From a virus, in the IMG/VR virus record IMGVR_UViG_3300012928_000018, positions 1 to 35,442 of that record: 35,442 bases of DNA. The stretch is one strand, 5' to 3'. How positions within the stretch are numbered: position 1 is the first letter of the stretch; every line of letters begins with the position of its first letter. Positions 8,039 to 16,604 of the stretch are shown in pieces. The notes below the pieces were generated by a model. That model did not search any database, was not told where the DNA came from, and saw only the letters and a list, made by a program, of their open reading frames with translations. The position numbers were made by a program, and so were the translations under genes.

Positions 8039-8459
8039 TCAAATCCTCGCTCAGATCCTCAGTCATTTCTATGTTGTATTCAACCATGATGGGAAATCCG
8101 TTTTTCAGATATTTCCCTTTTTCCTGAATGCTTTTCACCTTCCAGAACCCCCGGTTCCACCCTCCCCCGTCTACCACCAGAAGGCTTTCTCCCATGAGAT
8201 CCCTGACCGGGTCCAGCACGTTGATACCTGCCTTTCTGGTGTCAAAAGCCCCTGAAAAAGAGAGCTTTCCGGGGACCCTTCCGGCATTTTTCAGGTAAAC
8301 CTCATGATTGAAGGACTTTATATGGTTATATTCATATTCATGAACAGTGTTTATTTCTTCAAACGGGTTGTTATCCACCTTAAAGATAAATCCGCCAATA
8401 TTCAGAAGCTCATTTTTTTTCTCGTCTTCGTTTTCCTCCGTAGCGTTAAAATAGGCCAT
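8028..8459 (-). CDS. P2 gpU-like tail protein
   Basis: 143 residues from the ATG at 8459, 16 bp after the tape-measure stop. The N-terminus has IGGFIFKVDNNPFEEI; the middle has KLSFSGAFDTRKAGINVLDPV and a GGGWNRGFWKV block, the pattern of phage P2 GpU. It should help terminate or complete the tail tube. An upstream in-frame start at 8510 would overlap the tape measure and lacks a good ribosome binding site. Confidence 0.85.
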   Translation of the reverse strand: MAYFNATEENEDEKKNELLNIGGFIFKVDNNPFEEINTVHEYEYNHIKSFNHEVYLKNAGRVPGKLSFSGAFDTRKAGINVLDPVRDLMGESLLVVDGGGWNRGFWKVKSIQEKGKYLKNGFPIMVEYNIEMTEDLSEDLNEI

Positions 8460-8475
8460 ATTTTTACCCCTTGTG

Positions 8476-10671
8476 TCAGTCCCAGAGACGCTTTCTCTTA
8501 AGTCGTTCAATTTTTTTCAAATCCTTTTGCGGCTGATCTTCCATAATTCTTTTGATAGCGTCTGCTATCTCCTCAGGCTTTTCTCCTTTATTGATGTTGT
8601 AGCTGTTGTAGTTAACCAGCTGGAAGCGATCGTGCGTAGTAGGCCCCATGGGGACATCAGGAAGCTTTAATCTGTTTTTTAACATAATATCCATAGCAGG
8701 AACCGGAAGAGCCGGTGCTATGTATTTTCCAGAGCCCTGAACCTGCTGAAGCTTTCTTTCCGTGTGTTTTTTGATCTTGTCTGAGAGGTGTCCGTCAACA
8801 TTAAAAAACTTCTTAATAGCATCAGAGGCATCAGAGGCAGCATCCTGAACCACTTTAAATCTCATAGCTATATCAACCAGAGCCACCGCAACAGCTCCGT
8901 AAATAGTTCCCCTTGCCAGAGCCCTTCCACCCAGACCAAGAAGCCCTTTCATCCCCAGCATCTTTCCAATGGCTTTTGAAGTAGCAACACCACCCGCAAC
9001 AGTCATGGTTGCTCCTGCCACTCCTGCACCTACCATTAAAGCTTTTGAACCACGGGGGTTAGCATCGATCAGCTCAGTGACTTTATTCAAAACCCCCGTC
9101 AGCATACTGAGGCTCCCACCAAGCTCTGAGCGAAACTTCTTACCCATGGTTATATTGAGCTTTTCAAACGCTGAGGTAAGAAGATCTATTCTTGTAGCGT
9201 TATTATCAGACAGAATACTATTCATCCTTCTGAGTATCCCGTCATTGTCTTTTGCCACATTCTGCCAGTAACGAAGACCATTTACGATGATTTTCCGGCC
9301 TTTTTTGTCCGTAAATTCAACGTCTTTCATAGCCTCAGAAACCAGCACTTTAAATGCAGTAGCTCCGGTTTCTTTTGCCAGAATCTTTGCATACTCGCTT
9401 TTTTTAGCGGTCCCCATTTTTTCCGTTTTTTCACCATATTCTCTTAATATGTCGGTAAGATCCCTTAGATTACCTTTCTGGTCTTTGGTAGCTATTCCCA
9501 GATCATGAAGCACTTTTTTGGCCTGAGCCGTGGGAGCCGCCAGCCTCGACATAATCCCCCTAAGCCCGGTTCCGGCTTTTGAGGCTTTCAGACCGTTTTT
9601 AGCCAGGGCAATCATAAGCCCGGCAGTATCACCCAGATCCATATTAAGCTTTCTGGCATCCGCTCCTGTGTAGTTAAGGGTTACAGCCATATCCTCAATA
9701 TCAAACTGAGCTTTATTTGCAGACTTAACCAGCACAGAGAAGACATCCGATATTTTATTCATATCCATTCCGTATTGATTAACTGCTGAGGCTCCTATGG
9801 CCACTGTTCTCTCAAGGCCAAGCCTCATAGCTCTGGCCCCTGCAATAATATTTCTTGACTGTTCCTGAATCTGATCCGGAGAAAAACCGGCAGCCCCCAT
9901 AATATCCATCATTCTTGCAGCTTCAGAGCTTTTAAAGACCTCTGAGCCTCCGATATCAAGGGCAAGACCTGAAAGGTTTTCTGCTATTTTTTTCCTCTGT
10001 ATCCTGTCTCTCATTCCTCCGATAACCCTTGCTTCCACCCGGCTCATGGCTTTTTCAAAGGCAACATCTTCAGCCAATGGCAGAACAGGAACCCGGAGAA
10101 GGGTCCTTCCTCCTCTCTGCATAGCCCCGCCTATATGCACAAAATCAGCAGCCGCCCTTCTGTATTCATTATGTTTTTGCTGGTACTGCTTAATCTTCTG
10201 AGCCTGCCTCACCTCTTCTTTCATGACCCCGACCAGCCGTTTTTTCTCATCAGCAATCTTTCTTACTGTTTTTTCATAGGCCGTCCCGGATCTCTCAAGG
10301 GGCCCGTATACTGCCCGGGTGTCATCCATCTTCTTTCTGGCTTTTTCCGTTTCACGTTCCAGAGTCCTCACTGAGCGGGCTGCTCTGTTGTAGCTTTCAC
10401 GCATAACCCGGGTCGGTCTTCTGGCAGCATCCATTCTCGAAGCCATCTTGGTCAGCTCATCTCTGGCTGTTTTAAGACGCTGTTCATAATTTTTATAGGA
10501 TTCCCCGGCTCTTCTGGCCTCTTCCACTTTTCCAAGTTTTTTATTAAGAAAATCTATTCTTTTTTCAGACTCCTTCATTCTCTTTCCGACAGCGGAAAGA
10601 GTTGCATTATTCTTTTTAAGAACTCCGGAAAGCTCATCTTTTCCGGAAAGGAGATACTTGATCTTTTTCAA
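8476..10671 (-). CDS. Tail tape measure protein (TP901 core family)
   Basis: 731 residues. The first 190 are helical and rich in Lys, Arg and Glu (coiled coil). From about 200 comes the TP901 core (AFEKAMSRVEARVIGG, then SEVFKSSEAARMMDIMGAAG). Near 545-600 is a hydrophobic Gly/Ala-rich membrane-like segment. It should set tail length and be ejected with the DNA. The start is TTG at 10671, overlapping the E' stop as TTGA, with TGAGG upstream. Direct coupling to E' fits tape-measure chaperone logic. Length predicts a medium-short tail. Confidence 0.92.
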   Translation of the reverse strand: MKKIKYLLSGKDELSGVLKKNNATLSAVGKRMKESEKRIDFLNKKLGKVEEARRAGESYKNYEQRLKTARDELTKMASRMDAARRPTRVMRESYNRAARSVRTLERETEKARKKMDDTRAVYGPLERSGTAYEKTVRKIADEKKRLVGVMKEEVRQAQKIKQYQQKHNEYRRAAADFVHIGGAMQRGGRTLLRVPVLPLAEDVAFEKAMSRVEARVIGGMRDRIQRKKIAENLSGLALDIGGSEVFKSSEAARMMDIMGAAGFSPDQIQEQSRNIIAGARAMRLGLERTVAIGASAVNQYGMDMNKISDVFSVLVKSANKAQFDIEDMAVTLNYTGADARKLNMDLGDTAGLMIALAKNGLKASKAGTGLRGIMSRLAAPTAQAKKVLHDLGIATKDQKGNLRDLTDILREYGEKTEKMGTAKKSEYAKILAKETGATAFKVLVSEAMKDVEFTDKKGRKIIVNGLRYWQNVAKDNDGILRRMNSILSDNNATRIDLLTSAFEKLNITMGKKFRSELGGSLSMLTGVLNKVTELIDANPRGSKALMVGAGVAGATMTVAGGVATSKAIGKMLGMKGLLGLGGRALARGTIYGAVAVALVDIAMRFKVVQDAASDASDAIKKFFNVDGHLSDKIKKHTERKLQQVQGSGKYIAPALPVPAMDIMLKNRLKLPDVPMGPTTHDRFQLVNYNSYNINKGEKPEEIADAIKRIMEDQPQKDLKKIERLKRKRLWD

Positions 10672-11278
10672 AGAGAAGACCTCATCATGATCCGGTATTT
10701 TTCAACAATGGCATCAGTGACTATTTTGGTGTCTGATATTTCTGTTTCCCCGGTTTTCTCCGGAGACCAGCCGAGGGCTGCAATACAGTGTTTATAAAAA
10801 TCATCAAGGGATTTTTTTTCGTCTCCCGGCTCCCTGTCGCCATTATCTTCTACTTCAGATATATCTCCGGAAGACGCGGATCTAAAAAATGATCAACAGC
10901 CATCCTTAGCTTGAACACATCCTGATAATCCAGCTCATCCATGAGAGCTTCATCATCAAAGCCAGCCAGAAGCTGAGCCAACATATAAGAGCGCCTTTCA
11001 TCGTTTGTCTCGTCAATTACCATTTTATAGTGCTTATATTTAAGCTTATCGAGCTTCATGGACTTTGTTTTTTTGCCTTCCTGAACCACCACGGAGTCTT
11101 CAAAGTATACCGTCACACTCTTATCAGCATTGACAGTAAAGCCATACTCGGGGTGTTCCATCTCTCTGACATCCTTGAGCCTTATCACCTTTTCTTTTCT
11201 GTCTTCTCCATCCCCCTCTTCATATATAATTTCTATGGAATCCATTTTGTAACGGATCTTAGCTCCTCTGATTTCCAT
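10668..11278 (-). CDS. E-E' tail assembly chaperone made by -1 frameshift
   Basis: A 203-residue product: residues 1-132 from gpE, then 71 residues in the -1 frame after the T TTT TTA slippery site at 10889-10883. The extension begins RSASSGDISE and ends YRIMMRSSL at 10668. It contains DDFYKHCIAALGWSPEKTGE, the kind of W-x-P segment seen in P2 E'. The joint should be join(10883..11278, 10668..10883) on the complement, with base 10883 read twice. Such long products bind the tape measure during tail assembly. Confidence 0.8.
10850..11278 (-). CDS. gpE-like tail assembly chaperone, unshifted product
   Basis: 142 residues from an ATG preceded by AAAGGGGG. It is a small acidic/basic mixed helical protein in the invariant place between tail tube and tape measure. 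Only the 0 frame is read to a TAG at 10850. In P2-like and lambda-like phages the short and long (frameshifted) forms are made in a fixed ratio. Sequence identity to known gpE is not obvious; the call rests on position and the frameshift. Confidence 0.8.
   Translation of the reverse strand: MEIRGAKIRYKMDSIEIIYEEGDGEDRKEKVIRLKDVREMEHPEYGFTVNADKSVTVYFEDSVVVQEGKKTKSMKLDKLKYKHYKMVIDETNDERRSYMLAQLLAGFDDEALMDELDYQDVFKLRMAVDHFLDPRLPEIYLK
10883..10889 (-). promoter_or_regulatory. Programmed -1 frameshift site U UUU UUA
   Basis: The heptamer TTTTTTA lies in the correct phase (codons TTT TTA, residues 131-132 of gpE). A weak stem-loop (CTTC/GAAG and AGATA/TATCT, minus strand, 10873-10853) begins nine bases downstream. 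The -1 frame is then open for 71 codons. P2 uses T TTT TTG in the same place. Confidence 0.8.
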
Positions 11279-11293
11279 CAGAACCCCCTTTCT

Positions 11294-11797
11294 TTATGCG
11301 TTCAAAATGACAAGGGCCTGCATACCCTTTTCAACACCACCAACTTTATAAATTCTGAGATCATAATCGATATGAATAAGCTCTTCACCGTCGATGCTGA
11401 ACTTGAGTTTCATGGCTCTGAATTTAGCCTGAGGCTCAGCAAGCTTCTCCCCCCACTCCTCTTCGCCTACTCCAAGAATCCACCCTTCCATATCAAGAAA
11501 AACGGGGCTTACCGCTGCATGAAGCTGCTGCACCCCGTTGTATTTAAGTCTGTTGTACTCAAGACCTACGCCGAGGTTTCTGTAAACCTCTTTGTGATAC
11601 TGCTTAAAAACTATCGGCACCTCTACAGGCTCAATTCTTCCCGTATCCAGAGGAACCGTCCCCAGCCCCGTTCCGGAATCATATTCCTCCGTCTGGGGGG
11701 TTATAGCCGGGATTGTCAGTTTAGAAACCTGCACCGGCTGGTTATTAAATTTTGCCGAAAATGACCTGAGGGTCATGGCCATGCGTGAAAGAATCAT
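11294..11797 (-). CDS. Major tail tube protein (P2 FII family)
   Basis: 167 residues, the usual FII length. Recognisable features are the N-terminal FNNQPVQVSKLTIPAIT, the middle PVEVPIVFK, and the C-terminal LKFSIDGEELIHIDYDLRIYKVGG, with a final LVILN. It should polymerise into the inner tube inside the sheath. The start is backed by AAAGGAG seven bases upstream. It follows the sheath gene and precedes the E/E' chaperones, as in P2. Confidence 0.9.
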   Translation of the reverse strand: MILSRMAMTLRSFSAKFNNQPVQVSKLTIPAITPQTEEYDSGTGLGTVPLDTGRIEPVEVPIVFKQYHKEVYRNLGVGLEYNRLKYNGVQQLHAAVSPVFLDMEGWILGVGEEEWGEKLAEPQAKFRAMKLKFSIDGEELIHIDYDLRIYKVGGVEKGMQALVILNA

Positions 11798-11822
11798 AAA
11801 ATACTCCTTTGATTAGACCTCT

Positions 11823-11842
11823 TTAAAGCAGCAGGGAAGAAA
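11823..11842 (-). repeat. Dispersed CTGCTGC element, copy 3
   Basis: Exact 20-base match on the minus strand, starting one base after the sheath stop codon and filling the sheath-tube gap. The tube ribosome binding site AAAGGAG lies about 15 bases further on. Confidence 0.9.
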
Positions 11843-11843
11843 A

Positions 11844-13454
11844 CTAACCGAATATATCCGGCTTCACGTCCATTACCCCCCGTTTGATCTTTATATGCTC
11901 TTGTATATAAGGAAATTTGGTCAGAACCGAATAAGTTATGCGCCCCTGTTCCATTTCTGACTCAGGGTTTTCCTCCTCATCTATGACGCATTCACCCCCA
12001 TACACAGCCCCCTCCCTGATCAGGATGGAAAGAAAGCTGTTAACCCGGTTCTGTACTGCATCAGTTGTAGCCATGTTTATCCTCTGGTCCACCGCCCAGA
12101 GTATGCTTGATTCAATAGATTTCTTTATGATCGCCTCAGTAAGAAACTTATGCATAAAGTCTCCCGAGGCGTCCCGGTTTCCGAAGACTCTCCAGCCGTC
12201 AGTAGTTTTCACCAGAGGACTGATATTCACCCTATTAAGATCCACAGCCTCACAAAGTTTATCTTTTAGCCCCCAGCCCACCACATGCTCAACCCCGGTT
12301 ATCCCGAATGCCTTCTGATTTGACGGTGTAAGCCACCCTGCTTCCTCAGAATATCGCGAGATTACACCCGCATACACTGCACTCATCCCCACCATTCCTT
12401 TTCCGAGATCTGCCCGGGAATATGCTATATAAACTCCCTCTCTGCTAAACCTCTGGGAAAATGTGGTGGCATCCTGCACAGAAGACTCCAGACAGTCAAT
12501 AAGCGGGGCCGCGTCTTTTAAAAGCGCGTATCTTATCATTTCCATGGCTAAGACAGGATCTGAGGAAACATCGGGGCAAATAACAGTTTTAATGTCTTCA
12601 CCAAGAGAAGACAGAGCCCTGAAATCCGCTGACACCGGATCATCTGGATGAGCGTTGTATGAATATTTCTGTAGCTTCCATGAGCTTCTTATTCTCTCAT
12701 CTCTTTCAGTGATTTCCTGAAGTCTTTTAAGATCTGCCTCACGTTTTTTTAATGCCTGCTCTTTTTTCAGATCCTCCTGATCTTTTCTTTCATTTTCTTC
12801 TTTAAGACTGTTGAATTCCTCAGAGAACCCTTTCACCGTATCAAGATCAGACTGATCCTTTTGCCTTCTGAGACTAATTTCACCTTCCCGGTGGACCCTC
12901 TCCTTTTCACGCTCATCCACTTCCAGCCTGAAGGCTTCAAGACCCTCATCATTACCCTGCTCAAGCTGTATTATTTTGTCCTCATCCTCTTTTCTTTTGG
13001 CTTTTATCTCGTTTTCTTCTCTTTTTCTCTCTTCTTCTCTGGCATTGAATGCAGCCTGAAATTCACCAACAGCCTGCTGATCCCTCTGCCTCAGCTCCTC
13101 AAGTTTTTCATCTCTCACCTCTTTCATATCTGAAATAAGAGATCTGTCCTTATCAATTTCTTCCTGAGAGTCTTTTGCATCAAGAGAAGCTGCCCTGGTC
13201 TTATAGCACCAGACAGGACAAAAGCACTGACTGAATATGGCATGAAGATATTTAGCCATCTGGGAACCTTCACCACACAGCTCATCTATTTTTTTTTCGT
13301 TTCTTACCTCAAACCACTCACGAAACGGCCCGGTTCCTTCTCCTCTCGCAAAGAGAGCTATGGAGACACTGCTTTTCATAGCGACCGGCTTTGATGCAGT
13401 TCCACCGCCGATCCACTCAACACCGTGATGCTCAAGATTGTTGGGGTTAGCCAT
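11844..13454 (-). CDS. Contractile tail sheath protein with coiled-coil insertion
   Basis: 536 residues. Residues 1-87 and about 265-536 match phage sheath proteins: an N-terminal HHGVEWIGGG segment and the C-terminal GWRVFGNRDASGDFMHKFL followed by IKIKRGVMDVKPDIFG. Between them, about 92-258 is an almost continuous run of Glu, Lys, Arg, Asp and Gln with heptad-like spacing, i.e. a predicted coiled coil. It replaces or extends the surface domain of the sheath. The start has AAGGAG seven bases upstream. It should polymerise around the tube and contract on infection. The insertion is unusual and may project from the tail surface. Confidence 0.92.
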   Translation of the reverse strand: MANPNNLEHHGVEWIGGGTASKPVAMKSSVSIALFARGEGTGPFREWFEVRNEKKIDELCGEGSQMAKYLHAIFSQCFCPVWCYKTRAASLDAKDSQEEIDKDRSLISDMKEVRDEKLEELRQRDQQAVGEFQAAFNAREEERKREENEIKAKRKEDEDKIIQLEQGNDEGLEAFRLEVDEREKERVHREGEISLRRQKDQSDLDTVKGFSEEFNSLKEENERKDQEDLKKEQALKKREADLKRLQEITERDERIRSSWKLQKYSYNAHPDDPVSADFRALSSLGEDIKTVICPDVSSDPVLAMEMIRYALLKDAAPLIDCLESSVQDATTFSQRFSREGVYIAYSRADLGKGMVGMSAVYAGVISRYSEEAGWLTPSNQKAFGITGVEHVVGWGLKDKLCEAVDLNRVNISPLVKTTDGWRVFGNRDASGDFMHKFLTEAIIKKSIESSILWAVDQRINMATTDAVQNRVNSFLSILIREGAVYGGECVIDEEENPESEMEQGRITYSVLTKFPYIQEHIKIKRGVMDVKPDIFG

Positions 13455-13456
13455 AA

Positions 13457-14056
13457 CTATCTCCTTAGGTGAACTATATTACTTTCCCGGACCCCGGAAA
13501 GGCCCCGGCTTTTTATGTTCGCATTGACAATAACCGCATTCATGACCACACACCCATCCCCGGACGATGAAACAGCCACATTGTGCCCTCTCACATCTGA
13601 GTAAGCCTCATACTCGTACCGGCCACCGGTTACAGTCACATCACTGGCCCTTATATCAATAAGAACACGCTGTGAATCATTGGTAAAAAGCCTGAGAGAA
13701 TCACTGATAATATAAGTACACTCATCTACGTCAGCCACAAGGCTTTCACCTTTGATGCTTTCCACAAACACACAGACCCTACCCGGTATTGTCCTCCTTC
13801 TTTCCTCAACCTTCTGCTTCAGATCCTGCACCGATGAACAGGCACCGGGAGCCGTAAGAGACAAAATAAAATCACTTATCATACTCCGGGATACCTGAGC
13901 CCTGAGCCCCTGCACCTCTTCCGTCAGAGCCCTGTTTATCCGGATCAGATCAATGTATTTTTGCCTGAAAGACTCAATATCCTCACGGTATGCACTCGCA
14001 TTATCGTTGATGCTTCCGATCAGATCTCTCACAGACTGTTCAAGGGTGGTTGTCAA
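13457..14056 (-). CDS. Putative tail fibre-associated protein
   Basis: 199 residues, family not recognised. Residues 1-60 are helical and probably coiled coil (oligomerisation). The C-terminal 100 residues are beta-rich and repetitive in feel (VTVTGGRYEYEAYSDVRG), consistent with a short beta-helix or fibre domain. It overlaps the gpH-like gene by 4 nt (ATGA) and lies between the fibre gene and the sheath. In related phages this slot holds a distal fibre part or a fibre chaperone. Confidence 0.65.
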   Translation of the reverse strand: MTTTLEQSVRDLIGSINDNASAYREDIESFRQKYIDLIRINRALTEEVQGLRAQVSRSMISDFILSLTAPGACSSVQDLKQKVEERRRTIPGRVCVFVESIKGESLVADVDECTYIISDSLRLFTNDSQRVLIDIRASDVTVTGGRYEYEAYSDVRGHNVAVSSSGDGCVVMNAVIVNANIKSRGLSGVRESNIVHLRR

Positions 14057-14592
14057 TCTTCCCTTGCCTCCAGTTCCATTAATCTTCGGTTAAACTCAAC
14101 ATCTCTGGCATCTCTCTGGGAGATCTGGTCAGCTATCTGCACAAGGGCTTCATCCAGATCAAGATTAAGCCTCTCCCCGGTTCCGATGATCTCAATACGC
14201 TCTGAATCAACCCGATTCATCACAAGCTTATAGCGAAGATAAAGACGCTCAAGCCTTCCCTTTCGCATAACAGCATCCTCAGAAGAGCCTACAGCAAAGA
14301 GGACCCCTTCTTTCGTATATACCCCCAGCTCATGAATGTCATAGATCTGATCATCAGTTATGACACAGTTTAGAACCAGCTCTCCGGGGGATTTCTTATA
14401 ATCCGTAATCCGGACTTTTTTAATAAGATCCTTAAGCTCTGTGGCATCAGGTCCCGGGCTCCACACTCCCTTCCCTATCCCAAGATATTTAAAAGAGATG
14501 TTAAACCCCGGATCACTGTCATTTTCCAGAGCCCGCATACCGGCATCGGTTATGATCAGGGCCACATTTTCAGAATCAGGAACCAGCCTCAC
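14053..14592 (-). CDS. gpH-like tail fibre protein, N-terminal attachment domain only
   Basis: 179 residues resembling the tail-collar/fibre N-terminal domain (DUF3751-type). ALIITDAGMRALEN is followed by FKYLGIGKGVWSP, and VITDDQIYDIHELGVYTKEGVLFAVGS is the typical middle block. Full fibres are several hundred residues longer; here only the baseplate-binding part is present. Host recognition therefore must be supplied by the downstream 199-aa protein or by the 290-aa protein near the patatin. It overlaps gpI by 4 nt. Confidence 0.8.
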   Translation of the reverse strand: MRLVPDSENVALIITDAGMRALENDSDPGFNISFKYLGIGKGVWSPGPDATELKDLIKKVRITDYKKSPGELVLNCVITDDQIYDIHELGVYTKEGVLFAVGSSEDAVMRKGRLERLYLRYKLVMNRVDSERIEIIGTGERLNLDLDEALVQIADQISQRDARDVEFNRRLMELEARED

Positions 14593-15170
14593 AGATTCCT
14601 CCTTATGTCACTTTCAATCCTCACCATTTTAAAAGCCCCCATCAGCCCGGCCACCCCGGTTTCCTGAGAAAAGCTCACTATGATCCTGATATCGTACTCA
14701 GCTATAAACGGCTTTACCCAGTCAATAAGTCCCCGGATTATGTCCACTCTGGAGTTATTGTGAAGCCAGTCATTTTCAGAAACGTATATTTCAACCCTGA
14801 AAAAATAAGGCATTCTCTCTTCTGAAAGCTCTTCTGGCTGCCAGCTCTCACTTTCCCAGCCCTCACGGACCCGGCAAATAACCCCGACTGAAAACAAAAG
14901 CTCTCTGAGGGCTCCCACAGTCCCCCTTATCCTTCTTATCCAGAGCATTTTCCTGATCATCTGACGTTTTTCAGACTCCCCCCAGTCTCTGCTCCAGACC
15001 GGCACCCCAAGGCTCCACGCAAGAAAGATCAGATACTTTTCAGGGCATCTGTCTGCATCCCAGAACGATGTAAAGTCAAGCTTCCTTTTTTCGGAAAGCT
15101 TCTGACGCGTCTTAATCAGAACCCGCTCACAGGCTCCGAGGTTACCGAGATCCATTCCCGCCGCAATCAT
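14589..15170 (-). CDS. Baseplate/tail protein I (P2 gpI)
   Basis: 193 residues, typical length. The segment LIFLAWSLGVPVWSRDWGES then RKMLWIRRIRGTVGALRELL is the hallmark of gpI proteins (LAWAL...W...KR...RR.KGT.GA). It joins the baseplate wedge to the fibre. Overlaps gpJ and the gpH-like gene by 4 nt each, showing translational coupling. Confidence 0.9.
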   Translation of the reverse strand: MIAAGMDLGNLGACERVLIKTRQKLSEKRKLDFTSFWDADRCPEKYLIFLAWSLGVPVWSRDWGESEKRQMIRKMLWIRRIRGTVGALRELLFSVGVICRVREGWESESWQPEELSEERMPYFFRVEIYVSENDWLHNNSRVDIIRGLIDWVKPFIAEYDIRIIVSFSQETGVAGLMGAFKMVRIESDIRRNL

Positions 15171-16072
15171 TCCGCAAACTCTCCCACCGCATTTATCTGT
15201 GGATCTCTACAAAAGAGAGCCCCTTCCGGGTACGATTCCCCGTCTGTGAAAGAGCTTATTATTTTTGCATCTGTCACCTGCGGGTGATATATCTCCCCCC
15301 AGAAAAGACGATCACGATACACAGCCCCTACCCGGTATATAGTTTTAAGGTAGGCCATGGCCTTTTTCTTCATCGCAGAGACCACCTCCCCCTCATCAGC
15401 GCCGGGTGAGACTTTTACCTGAATTTTGATCTCTTTTTCCTTAATTTCGGCTTCAAAAACCTCAGGCATACTAAGAATAAAACGGTTATTTTCCTTTCTC
15501 AGCTCTCTGATTATTTTTTCCCTGCCCTCGGATCTTCTGAGAAATTTTTCATCTGTTACCTGCTCAGAATCACCCGGAGCAGGATAAAAATCAGGCTCAA
15601 AAAGAAGCAGACACCTGATCACATTTTTATCAGCCACCGGCCTGAGATCAGCCACCCCGGGCTCCACTTTTCTGGCCAGAGTCCTGAGAGCCACGGAGCT
15701 TCCTGCTGTAAAATCCCTTTCATACTCGTTAAAATAACGGATAAGCAAATCCTGATCCGTTTCCCCCTCCCGGGACTGTGTGCCGTTATAAGAAACAAGA
15801 TTCCTCAGATAATCCCCTGAGCTGGTTGACACCCAGAGCTTTCTGAACTGATCGTTTACAGTCTTTTGCCCAGCTGATTCCAGAACTCCGATGGTTCTCA
15901 GCACCCTGTCTACCGGGTCAGAGGAAAGCACCTCCGGCTCCTGCCCATACTCTTCTTTCCAGAGGCTCTTATAGATCTTAAGAGCCTCTTTATAGTTATC
16001 CTCAGGGCTCACCTCCGGAACAATGTCTTCCGGAGTTACACTCAACAGATTGAGTATTTCAGCGTCTTTCAC
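15167..16072 (-). CDS. Baseplate protein J
   Basis: 301 residues, the normal size of P2 gpJ. Contains the J-family layout: an N-terminal ILNLLSVTPEDIVPE segment, RNLVSYNGTQSREGETDQDLLIRY in the middle, SSVALRTLARKVEPGVADLRPV, and the C-terminal AYLKTIYRVGAVYRDRLFWGEI. It should form the wedge ring of the baseplate together with gpW and gpI. 4-nt overlaps on both sides. Confidence 0.9.
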   Translation of the reverse strand: MKDAEILNLLSVTPEDIVPEVSPEDNYKEALKIYKSLWKEEYGQEPEVLSSDPVDRVLRTIGVLESAGQKTVNDQFRKLWVSTSSGDYLRNLVSYNGTQSREGETDQDLLIRYFNEYERDFTAGSSVALRTLARKVEPGVADLRPVADKNVIRCLLLFEPDFYPAPGDSEQVTDEKFLRRSEGREKIIRELRKENNRFILSMPEVFEAEIKEKEIKIQVKVSPGADEGEVVSAMKKKAMAYLKTIYRVGAVYRDRLFWGEIYHPQVTDAKIISSFTDGESYPEGALFCRDPQINAVGEFAE

Positions 16073-16380
16073 AGCTCCAGACTCCTCATTTTTCCTCTGA
16101 ATCTGTAAATAATCTCTGTAACACTTTCACCTTCTTTTATCCCGGTCCTTACCCTGACAACCCTGATATATCTTCCAAGCCACTTCTGGACGGCTTTCGT
16201 TATTTTCCAGCTAAGACCCACACCCGGCACCCGGTCCACCTCATCAAGAATCTCCACCCCGTAATCACGTAAAAGCGGCTCACTCCCCTGCATGGTAAAA
16301 ACAATATCCTCAAGACACTGATCCACAGCTTTTTCACCTTCCAGAAGTTTTCCGGTGTTTTTGTCCATGACCCGGATCAT
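16069..16380 (-). CDS. Baseplate wedge protein gpW/gp25-like
   Basis: 103 residues, matching the GPW_gp25 family in size. The core QCLEDIVFTMQGSEPLLRDYG and then RVRTGIKEGESVTEIIYRFRG are the family pattern. It should be the lysozyme-like-fold wedge core that nucleates sheath assembly. Overlaps gpJ and the following small gene by 4 nt. Confidence 0.88.
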   Translation of the reverse strand: MIRVMDKNTGKLLEGEKAVDQCLEDIVFTMQGSEPLLRDYGVEILDEVDRVPGVGLSWKITKAVQKWLGRYIRVVRVRTGIKEGESVTEIIYRFRGKMRSLEL

Positions 16381-16604
16381 TTGAGAATCCCCTCTTTTCC
16401 ATCCACAAAGGGCTTTATCTCTGCCAAAAGCCAGAGCGTATACTCATAAAACATCTTTGCTATGAGATCCCCCTGCCCTGAACCAGCCTTATCTTCAGAA
16501 CCCTCCTCAGATCCTTCAGGCCGGAGCTTCCAGCCCTGCTCTTCCATGATTGATCTGATCTTTTCCTTAGCCTGTAAGGCTTTGGGGTTTAACATCTTTT
16601 TCAC
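16377..16604 (-). CDS. Small protein between gpV and gpW, unknown
   Basis: 75 residues: a basic helical start (MKKMLNPKALQAKEKI), an acidic Gly/Ser/Glu middle, and an aromatic helical end (MFYEYTLWLLAEIKPF). No family recognised. It overlaps both neighbours by 4 nt in the baseplate cluster. In P2 no gene lies between V and W, so it is probably a lineage-specific baseplate or assembly factor. Confidence 0.65.
   Translation of the reverse strand: MKKMLNPKALQAKEKIRSIMEEQGWKLRPEGSEEGSEDKAGSGQGDLIAKMFYEYTLWLLAEIKPFVDGKEGILK

Noticed and set aside
8459-8510. Longer N-terminus for gpU beginning at 8510
   Set aside because: It would lie within the tape-measure gene without a ribosome binding site; the ATG at 8459 fits size and spacing.
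11030-11764. A 244-codon plus-strand frame across gpE and tail tube
   Set aside because: Opposite to two well-supported tail genes, no ribosome binding site, antisense shadow.
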